In this document: positions 56,487 through 64,000 of the stretch, piece after piece
Position numbering within the stretch: the stretch's first letter is position 1
Layout of the letters: the number at the start of each line of letters is the position of its first letter
NCBI GenBank assembly: GCA_934045905.1
Contig: OW203768.1
Coordinates: forward strand, 36,237,060-36,301,059
Length of the DNA stretch: 64,000 nucleotides
Reading direction: 5' to 3'
Source of the DNA: Leuctra nigra
Lineage: Eukaryota > Arthropoda > Insecta > Plecoptera > Leuctridae
Translations under genes and position numbers: made by a program
Notes under the pieces: generated by a model
The model's database searches: none
What the model was told of the DNA's origin: nothing
What the model saw: the letters and a program-made list of their open reading frames with translations, nothing else

Positions 56487-57346
56487 CGTATGCGGCGTGA
56501 TAAATACAATTGCTATGAATGCAAGATGGATTTTGATTCATATTATTTCTTCTACACACACACACTCCATGTGGGAAAAATGGCCAGGGATGTTGCTGTT
56601 ATATTTTTGGAAAAACTATAAAAAATAAATGTAATCTTGAAAAGCATCTTCGGACGCATTCGGCTGTGAAACCGTTAACCTGTGAGCTGAGAAAATATCG
56701 ATGTCGAACTAAGCCACAACTGGTTCGGCGCACCCTGGTTCATCATCCAAGCGACAGTAGTCGAGACTACGTCTGTGAGATATGTGGCTCTTCTTTTGCA
56801 AGTGCTGAATCTCTCAGGTCGCATCAACGTAATCACCACAAAGAGAAAAAACACTTTTGCTGCTTCTGTGAGAAACCGTTTCTCAATAAAGCCCATAGAC
56901 AATCCCACAATCCAATCAAAGAGAAATGCCACCTTTGCGAGATGTGTGGCAAAGCATGTTTAACTAAGTCTTTACTGAAAATGCATATTTCATTGCATAT
57001 TAATAAAGAGACATTCAAATGCGCTGTATGTCAGAAAGTTGTCACCTCAAAGTCTTCTCTGATCGTACATGAACGAACACATACTGGGGAAAAACCATTT
57101 CCCTGCAAGGTTTGTCAGAAAGCATTTGTGTCAGCGAGCTTATTAAGGACACATATGGTCATGCACACGGGAGCGAAGCCCCACAAATGTACGGTTTGTG
57201 ATAAGCAATTCTCTCAGCGATCCACTCTGAATGTTCACATGAGATCTCACACGGGAATAAGACCCTACGCTTGTGAATACTGCTCCAAGACTTTTGTCAC
57301 CAAGACGTTGATGACTGCTCATTGCAAGAAGAAACATCCTCAATAG
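56487..57346 (+). pseudogene. Partial, decayed copy of the C2H2 zinc-finger gene
   Basis: The segment is closely similar to 60060-60923 of the intact gene downstream, from the third or fourth finger to the stop codon. Damage: a 2-base insertion in the ACACACACAC stretch near 56558-56565 shifts the upstream frame. CELCKYRC became CELRKYRC (a zinc ligand lost), VRHTLVHH became VRRTLVHH (another ligand lost), and four residues (EKTH) are deleted after QSH. From about 56600 to the stop the frame is otherwise open, with several intact fingers. No start or upstream exon was found. One finger (CGKACLTKSLLKMH at about 56944-57000) differs strongly from its counterpart, while both flanks are nearly identical. 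Confidence 0.75.
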
Positions 57347-57621
57347 TTCTATGATGTCACTGGATGTGAGGAGTTGTGCAGGTGACAAGAAGAATTTTAG
57401 TTAAACAAAGATGCAAGGATATTGTTGAAACGGTATGATTTTGTCTTCATTGTGGTGTTGTATGGAGATTTGTAAGGTTATTCAGCTCTATGTAGCAAAA
57501 AGTTGGAAAATGCTTTGCCCTTTGAAGCGAAGGAGAGGGAACGAAGAGAGATCATGAAGAGAGTGTTACAGATTTCGAATTAAAGAGTTGTCGAATTTAT
57601 TTTATGCCTGTTGTTTTGTAG

Positions 57622-60600
57622 ATGGAGGTTACAGACTCGTCAGACATCGTAACACCTGTCTTAGAGCTGCCCAATAGCGTTGAAATTGGATTGGACGCGG
57701 AAGTTAAAAACGAAGATGATTGGTCTAGAAGAAAACACAATGTTAAACACATTACGGACAACGAAGCATTTAGAATGAGGGAATTGGAACCAACAGCTTT
57801 TGTCAATGTTTCTTCCTGGGAGCAGAAGCCACATTCTTCATTGCCCGGTTCTTCGACTACATTGTCTGAGACTGCTTCTTCATCACCACATACTCGGTAG
57901 GTTCACTTCATTGATAGAAAGTATTATTTCTGCAATGTCCATGTTAATTGATAATAATAATAATAATCTTTCTCCCGGTTCCAAAAGTTGGGTCGGGGGG
58001 TGGCAATGTCACCATTAACTAGGGCCCGTACTCCTAAGCTAGCTGGCCAGGCTTGGCTCTTCCTCTTCGTTCTTCTTCTCTACCAGTTTTTCCACTTCTT
58101 CCTGTCTTCCCACCACCTTCCTTCCTCCACTTCTTCCCACTTTTCCAGTCACTCTTGTTTATCTTCTGCTACCCACTGCTACTCTCCACTTTTCCCTCGG
58201 TCTTCCCACTCTCCTTTTATCACTTCTCGCAGCTTCGAACTCCCGATGCGGTATTCTCTCCCTCTGCATTCTCTTCATGTGGCCAAACCACCGTAGCCGC
58301 TCTCTCCCCATTTTAAATGCCAACCTCTCTACCTTCAAGTCTCCTCTAATCTTTTCACTCCTGATCTTGTCCATCTTAGTTACTCCTTAGGTCTGTTCGT
58401 TTTGTTTACTGCAGTTGCAGTAGCAGCAGCTTACAGTAGGCCCTGGTAACTCTTGCAGTAGCTTGCTGTACCGACACAAAACGAATGCATTTGCAGCAGG
58501 ATGGCAGGCTGGCCCTTTCCTATTGGTTGGGAGGTTTGTGAATTTGGCCGGAAGAATGTAAAAATAAGTGAGGTTATGTTCTGCATTTATAGAATTCTTG
58601 TCTAATCCCAATGCATTGTTATATAAATATGTATAATTTCATAACATATAACTAAACTAAACTCTGAAACAAATACTCATTTCCCTCCTCATTAGGCGTT
58701 TTTTCACTATCCATCCATAAGAAACACATTTTACATTTCAAACATCGGCCATTTTGCCGCCTACTGCAAAGTTACTGCATTTACATCACCTCCCTACCCA
58801 GCTGTAAGAGCAGTCACTGCGCAGCTACTGTCAGTGTCAAATCGAACACAATCGCAGTGACGGAACAGCAAGTTTGATGCAAAACGAACGGATTTGCAGT
58901 GAGCAGTAAAGTGCACTAAGCAAAACGAACAGACCTCTTGTATGCTTCGTAAAGACTTCATTTCTGCTGCCTGAAACTGGCTCTCCTCCTTTCCTCCAAT
59001 CGCCCACATTACGGAACCGTAGGTGAGTATTTGCAGGAAATAGCTTTTGAAAAGGAGTATCTTGCATTTCTGGGGGAACTGCTAATTCCAAAGAAGTTTC
59101 CTGACTAACTGGAAAAATGTGTTAGCCTCTGCACTCTTGATGAATTATCTCTTTTCCTATTTCTCCATCCTTAGTTTAGCCAGCTCCCCAGATACTTAAA
59201 CTCTCCTCTCTCTGCCAGTTCCAATCCTTGTGTAGATTCATGCAATTGAAAAAAAATCAATTTGCAAAATGTTCAATATTATTTTATGGGTGCTTCACAA
59301 AGCTGGATAAAAGATACCATTTCCAAAACTTTTTTAAGTCACATTTTTATCTTCCATAAATGAAAAATTGTAAGTTCAAAGAAATTGTCTGTTGCTTTCA
59401 ATAAATCGTTATTCAGTCTTTTTATTACGCATTTAAATGATTATGTACCTAGTTAATATTAGCTTCTATTTGGTTTGGAATTTAGTACCTACTAAATGAC
59501 AGATGTGGTTTTCCCCAGGATTCTTGATACGCTGGCACCGTCTTCGTTTTGTGAAGATAAATTCTCCGCCGCTGTTTCATCGCAAGAGGTAAGCGTCTTC
59601 TGCTGCCCGGAGTGTAAAGCCGTATTCACAACGCAGCAAGGAGCCGATGTGCATGCTCTTAGCTGCTACCCTCATCCACAACAAGTCGATCCATTGCTGT
59701 GTGTGAAGACAGAAGTAGCTGCGTTAGCTGATGTCTCCAATGTGGTGGAAACATCAACACGACATCAACATCAATCAGTATCAGATGATACAGTATTACA
59801 GCAATCGACAAAAAACGATGTCTTAAATGTAATTGATATATCTGAATTGCGTATACCTTTTCGTTGTCCATTTGACTCGTGCAGACAAGTTTATAAAGAT
59901 GAAATTAGCTTACTTGTTCATCTTGATGGCCATACAGAAACCAGCCCTTACAAGTGCAAGTTTTGTGGCCGAGAATTCAAATTCAAACATCCTTGGATGC
60001 GACATTTAGATTCTCACATACGTCTTCGTCAACCCACGGAGACACATCAGAAGCGTATGCGGCGTGATAAATACAATTGCTCTGAATGCAAGAAGGATTT
60101 CGATTCGTATTATTTCTTTGATACTCACACTCCATGTGGGAAAAATGGCCAGGGATGTTGCTGTTATATTTGTGGAAAATCTGTGAAAAATAAATGTAAT
60201 CTTGAAAAGCATCTTCGGACGCATTCGGATGTGAAACCGTTAACCTGTGAGCTGTGCAAATATCGATGTAGAACTAAGCCACAACTGGTTCGGCACACCC
60301 TGGTTCATCATCCGAGCGACAGTAGTCGAGACTACGTCTGTGAGATATGTGGCTCTTCTTTTGCAAGTGCTGAATCTCTCAGGTCGCATCAACGTAATCA
60401 CCACAAAGAGAAAAAACACTTTTGCTGCTTCTGTGAGAAACCGTTTCTCAATAAAGCCCATAGACAATCCCACGAGAAAACCCACAATCCAATCAAAGAG
60501 AAATGCCACCTTTGCGAGATTTGCGGGAAAGGTTACCAATCTAAAAATCAACTAAAGAGACATATTTCGATGCACATTGATAAAGAAATGTTTAAATGTG

Positions 60601-60923
60601 GCGTCTGTCAGAAAGTTGTCACCTCAAAGTCTTCTCTGATCGTACATCAGCGAACACATTCTGGTGAAAAACCATTTGCCTGCAAGGTTTGTCAGAAAGC
60701 ATTTGTGTCAGCGAGCTTATTAAGGACACATATGGTCATGCACACGGGAGCGAAGCCCCACAAATGTACGGTTTGTGATAAGCAATTCTCTCAGCGATCC
60801 ACTCTGAATGTTCACATGAGATCTCACACGGGAATAAGACCCTACGCTTGTGAATACTGCTCCAAGACTTTTGTCACCAAGACGTTGATGACTGCTCATT
60901 GCAAGAAGAAGCATCCTCAATAG
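57622..60923 (+). CDS. C2H2 zinc-finger protein, two coding exons
   Basis: Exon 57622-57896 (ATG right after an acceptor TTTTGTAG, ending with two bases of an Arg codon before GTAGGT) joins in phase to 59519-60923 (after TTCCCCAG; stop TAG 60921-60923). The product is about 559 residues. The N-terminal ~90 residues are acidic and Ser/Thr-rich without a known domain. The rest has about 12-13 C2H2 or C2HC fingers, for example CPFDSCRQVYKDEISLLVH, CEICGSSFASAESLRSH and CTVCDKQFSQRSTLNVH, with TGEKP-like linkers in the C-terminal half. Such proteins usually bind DNA and regulate transcription in the nucleus; the target is unknown. An upstream non-coding exon is implied by the acceptor at the ATG. 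The intron holds a LINE fragment with a Harbinger-type insertion. A decayed copy lies immediately upstream. Confidence 0.88.
57949..59225 (-). mobile_element. LINE fragment (3' end), same family as 7443-10134
   Basis: Read on the minus strand, 59009-58937 encodes FQAAEMKSLRSIQ, and 58374-58159 continues KMDKIRSEKIRGDLKVERLA and LRWFGHMKRM, matching the C-terminus of the LINE at 7443-10134. The tail is an (ATT)n repeat, seen as TAATAATAATAATAAT at 57951-57966. A 548-base DNA transposon (58389-58936) splits it. The element lies antisense in the zinc-finger gene's intron. Confidence 0.8.
58389..58936. mobile_element. Harbinger/Tourist-like non-autonomous element
   Basis: Terminal repeats AGGTCTGTTCGTTTTG and CAAAACGAACAGACCT enclose 548 bases, flanked by CTT on both sides (58386-58388 and 58937-58939). 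Removing the element and one CTT restores the reading frame of the surrounding LINE (SLRSIQGVTKMDKIR), so the 3-base duplication is confirmed. The ends resemble Tourist-type PIF/Harbinger termini. The interior has repeated GCAGTAGC/CTGCAGTTGCAG words near both ends. A truncated copy is at 62795-63094. Confidence 0.85.
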
Positions 60924-61764
60924 TGATGGTGCTACTCATCACGAATGGATTACTTTTCTTACTTATTTCTAGACCTAGTTCATAGGAGGTACCTATTACT
61001 TATTTTATTATGTTAATATACCTAGGTATCTATCAAATTGTATTTCGTCAGATATATTTTATTCAAGTAATTAGCTTTGGGAGAAAGGGAAGAACCCCAC
61101 CAGCTAGCATCAGAATTGACGCTCCTGAGAAGTGTGGAGAGAGTTATGAATTGCTAAGGTTGATATGATTAGAAGCACGGAGATCGAGATGGAGTTGGTG
61201 TATGAAGATTGTACTTCAAGATCGGGAGAGGTGGTTTGGACATGATGAAAGGCTGGATTTTGTTGTGGCAGGAGGAGAAGAGTGGAGAAGTGAAAAGGTG
61301 TTCGATTAAGAATTGTGTATGGGATTGGTGGATGAACATTTTGAACATTTTATTTAGGCATCTTACAAATGTTTTTACACGGTGGTAAGGAATTGGAAGC
61401 TGAATGGACTGATGAAGAGTCTGGCCTGTTGGTTCGATGTTACTACTTGGTCCTGGAAGCTTGTCTAAATATGTTTTAATTGATCAATACTTTTACCTAT
61501 TGTTTAGTATTATTATGTGAAATTATGGTCATCCAACCGTGCGTGGTATTATATGTTCCAACTACCTATGTACTTATATTAATTATTACACGAAATTCAA
61601 ATTACCTACAGTTTATAATTTTAGGGGTACACTTCTCATTTTGACAATAATTCAGGTTTTTTAATGCCCCAATAATTATTTCAATATTATCTATTATTAA
61701 TTATTATTTTTTTATTAAACATTGTTTTGAAATACATGATTTGCTAAACGCGCTTATAGTTGCA
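60924..61764. other. Non-coding DNA after the zinc-finger gene
   Basis: Probably includes the 3' UTR. At 61080-61330 a GA-rich plus-strand stretch includes GAGAGGTGGTTTGGACATGA (compare the LINE motif RWFGH), so a heavily decayed LINE C-terminus is likely. Nothing else recognised. Confidence 0.4.
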
Positions 61765-61985
61765 TAAATAATAAATAATAAATAAATAAATATCGCGACC
61801 CTGCTTCCAACTATTGTCGGGTCAGGGGGTGGGATGATCCCACCAATGTTCTAGGGCACTTGTGTTCTCAGAGCCGACTTGCCAAGTCCGACACTCCACA
61901 CTTCTTCAATCTCTTCTTCCACTTCTTCAGGCTCCTCTCTTTCCACCAGCTCCCTCCATCTCTCTCTGTCTTCCCACCAATGATT
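61765..61985 (-). mobile_element. LINE 3' end fragment
   Basis: An AATAAATAAATA tail (61768-61795) is followed by CGACCCTGCTTCC...GGTCAGGGGGTGGGATGATCCC and then C/T-rich sequence (TTCTTCCACTTCTTCAGG, then CTCTCTCTGTCTTCCC). The layout is the same as at 57949-58150, where a TAAT tail precedes GGTCGGGGGGTGGC. It is a minus-strand 3' terminus of a related LINE. Confidence 0.6.
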
Positions 61986-62471
61986 GATGACTGGAAATAT
62001 CAATCATTATTCATTCATTATAAATTAGGTACCAGACTATTGTTTTGATATTGTGCTGTGAAACTATTGTTATTGTAGATATTATATACATACAATGATA
62101 CCTGCTGCTTACATTATATGACAGACACAAAGACTGTAGAATCCACCTCTGCATTAAATATTAAATTATTAAATATCAATTTATAATATGATGACGAGTT
62201 ACATTATTATTTTAGAACTGTTGTTGTGGAATTTGCCATTTTATGGTGTTTCATAATACTGTTAGTTTTCAATCCAATTAAATATCTAATTAATAATAAT
62301 ATCTAATTAATAATTATTAATTAATTAATAAGCTTAGTAGGTAGACCTATTTTTATCTAAGTTCAAACCACACCATTTATGTCGAGCAAGACTTTGTGAA
62401 ATTTATTTTAAGCAAGCATCACTCTTATTGCATTTCTTCTGTTTTTTTTTGTTGTTTTTTTGCCTGCATTG

Positions 62472-62744
62472 CCCAGGTCAAACCGCACAACCAATCGATC
62501 TGAAATGTTCACACATACTAACGTAATCTAAGCGGCCTCTAGGATGGTTTTTAAAGGGATCCTGTCATTGGTTCAAATTTAAAAAAAAACTATCGATTGG
62601 TTGGTCCGATTAATTTGAAATTTTGCAAAGTCCCCCAATCTTACTAAGTTTTGGCCAAATCCTCCCATTGGTTCAAATTTAAAACCACCTATTCTGTGAT
62701 TTTTTAAATTTCAACTAGAACCATTTGACCCATCAACATAAAAC
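62472..62744 (+). repeat. Second copy of the repeat at about 3285-3610
   Basis: Shared words include CCCAGGTCAAACCGCACAAC (CCCAGGTCAAACAGCACAAC at 3290), CAATCGATCTGAAAT, ACTAACGTAATCTA and CCAAATCCTCCCATTGGTT. A T-rich tract precedes both copies. Divergence is moderate, with a deletion around 62626-62632. It is a dispersed repeat of unknown type. Confidence 0.75.
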
Positions 62745-62785
62745 CATAGACATTTATACTCACTGAGTGAGTATAAATGTCTATG
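62745..62785. repeat. Perfect 41-bp palindrome
   Basis: CATAGACATTTATACTCAC, then TGA, then GTGAGTATAAATGTCTATG: two 19-base arms around a 3-base centre with no mismatch. It starts exactly where the similarity to the 3285-3610 repeat ends and lies ten bases left of a truncated Harbinger-like element. Confidence 0.9.
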
Positions 62786-62794
62786 TTAAACAAT

Positions 62795-63094
62795 AGGTCT
62801 GTTCGTTTTGCTTACTGCACTTTACTGCTCACTGCAAATCCGTTCGTTTTTCATCAAACTTGCTGTTCCGTCACTGCGATTTGTTCGATTTGACACTGAC
62901 AGTAGCTGCGCAGTGACTGCTCTTACAGCTGGGTAGGGAGGTGATGTAAATGCAGTAACTTTGCAGTAGGCGGCAAAATGGCCGATGTTTGAAATGTAAA
63001 ATGTGTTTCTTATGGATGGATAGTGAAAAAACGCCTAAGGAGGAGGGAAATGAGTATTTGTTTCAGAGTTTAGTTTAGTTATATGTTATGAAAT
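62795..63094. mobile_element. Truncated copy of the Harbinger-like element 58389-58936
   Basis: Starts AGGTCTGTTCGTTTTG and follows the reverse complement of 58936-58630 (GCTTACTGCACTTTACTGCTC, then ACGCCTAAGGAGGAGGG), ending near TATGTTATGAAAT, so the second terminus is missing. Similarity is high, with a few substitutions, which suggests recent activity of the family. Confidence 0.85.
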
Positions 63095-63108
63095 GATACA
63101 TATTTATA

Positions 63109-63160
63109 CTAGGAAAACGCTCAGTGTAACGCGTTGGTGAGCGAGCACGGGGACGTTCAA
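63109..63160 (-). mobile_element. Helitron-like 3' terminus, minus strand
   Basis: Read on the minus strand: GCTCGCTCACCAACGCGTTACACTGAGCGTTTTC-type sequence, with a 6-base stem (CGCTCA/TGAGCG), then CTAG at 63112-63109 and a T. It matches the end at 4080-4114 nearly base for base. The element body would extend to the right, but the other end was not found. Confidence 0.6.
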
Positions 63161-63399
63161 ATTCTCGAACCGGAAATGCGTACACAAGCACAGAAAACAT
63201 ATACATCCATATTGAATTGAAATATGATCACTCAATCAACACAACATATTTTATGCTTTTCATTGAAACTTGAAAATAACATCTAAGCATCCTGGTAAAT
63301 ATAGCAAATCAGATTTAAACTGGAGAAGTCACTGTGACAAATTACTAAGTAGACTTAATTCGGCATATTTCTCACTAAAAACTATTGTAAACTTAACAA

Positions 63400-64000
63400 C
63401 CCAGTGAACACAGGTCGTCCCAGGGACAGACTATTTTTAGGATATCCTAGCCTAAAGTAGGACATCCTACTAGGATGTCCTGGGTACCTCCCTGGGATAT
63501 CCTAATAAAGGAAGAAGATCCTTTTTTAGGAACATTCTTCCTAAATTAGGCAATTGCCTTTTTTAGGAAGAATTGTCCTAAAAATGGCTGCTACTGAAAT
63601 CCTATTTTAGGACAATTCTTCCTAAATTAGGCAATTGCCTTTTTTAGGAAGAATTGTCCTAAAAATGGCTGCTACTGAAATCCTATTTTAAGGACAATTC
63701 TTCCTAAATTAGGCAATTGCCTTTTTTAGGAAGAATTGTCCTAAAAATGGCTGCTATTGAAATATTTTTAAAAGTTTCTACAACTGTCAACAGAGTACTC
63801 TGCCCTTCGACTTCACAATATAGATTTTTAATTTCAGCATATCTCTTTATCGTTTGTTTTTAAGTAAGTTATATTATTTCCCAAATCTGCCAAGTATTAT
63901 AAGATATTATAACAAAAAGAGACATGTCCTATTGGATTATAGGAAAAATGTGTATTTCTTTTATTTTGTACTGGAACCTTAGTTGTCACCTTGGAGTCGG
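63400..64000 (+). mobile_element. Transposon of the CCCAGCAAACACA family, cut by the window end
   Basis: Begins CCCAGTGAACACAGG, a variant of the 46281 terminus, and contains TCCTAGTAGG-like words plus GTCAACAGAGTACTCTGCCC, shared with 46281-47405. A block of about 82 bases (TTCTTCCTAAATTAGGCAAT, then TTTTTTAGGAAGAATTGTCC, then AAATGGCTGCTACTGAAAT) is tandemly present three times at 63530-63770. The other terminus is beyond the window. Confidence 0.7.

Noticed and set aside
63109..63160. Considered as part of the same element as 62472-62744
   Set aside because: At 3285-4114 the repeat and the Helitron-like end are in the same orientation, but here they are opposed and separated by a Harbinger fragment, so they cannot be one intact element.

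Overview
The window is animal genomic DNA. Coding exons are GC-rich and carry canonical GT/AG splice sites, the introns and flanks are AT-rich, and transposons are very dense. The protein-coding content (SCAI, NELF-E, C2H2 zinc fingers) and the transposon types suggest an arthropod, most likely an insect. A hemipteran such as a planthopper is a guess, not a demonstration.

Layout. 1-14.4 kb: one minus-strand coiled-coil exon (1574-1779, FBF1-like at best), then a transposon block: a hAT-type element, a repeat with a Helitron-like end, a broken Ty3/gypsy element (gag, protease, integrase; the reverse transcriptase is deleted), a frameshifted LINE carrying a small DNA transposon, a second hAT-like element, and a minus-strand LTR element with an intact gag, a tRNA-Lys-type primer site and a promoter-bearing LTR. 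14.4-20.1 kb: the last five exons of SCAI (plus). One exon ends in a 16-copy minisatellite that repeats its splice donor, and the stop codon is followed by an in-frame 48-bp minisatellite. 20.1-25.2 kb: non-coding, with a tRNA-like fragment and a hAT element with perfect target duplication. 25.3-36.5 kb: a plus-strand gene for a large disordered, C-terminally membrane-anchored protein that I cannot name, with a 5S rRNA-derived SINE, a hAT-like element and a piggyBac-type palindrome in its introns. 37.1-39.4 kb: the last four exons of NELF-E (minus). 39.9-43.0 kb: a head-to-head satellite made of CCAGA words that becomes TCTGG words. 43.5-52.6 kb: a mosaic of small DNA transposons (PIF/Harbinger-type, piggyBac-type, hAT) and a tandem Helitron-like array. 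54.2-54.7 kb: a second TCTGG island ending in a 200-N assembly gap. 56.5-60.9 kb: a decayed partial copy followed by a complete two-exon C2H2 zinc-finger gene. 60.9-64 kb: more transposon fragments.

The genes do not form an operon or an obvious pathway. NELF-E (promoter-proximal pausing), SCAI (SRF/MRTF co-repressor and repair factor in vertebrates) and the zinc-finger protein are all nuclear regulators, but their proximity is probably incidental. The most interesting features are structural: the splice-donor minisatellite and in-frame post-stop repeat of SCAI, the palindromic CCAGA satellite, and the mosaic zinc-finger duplication.
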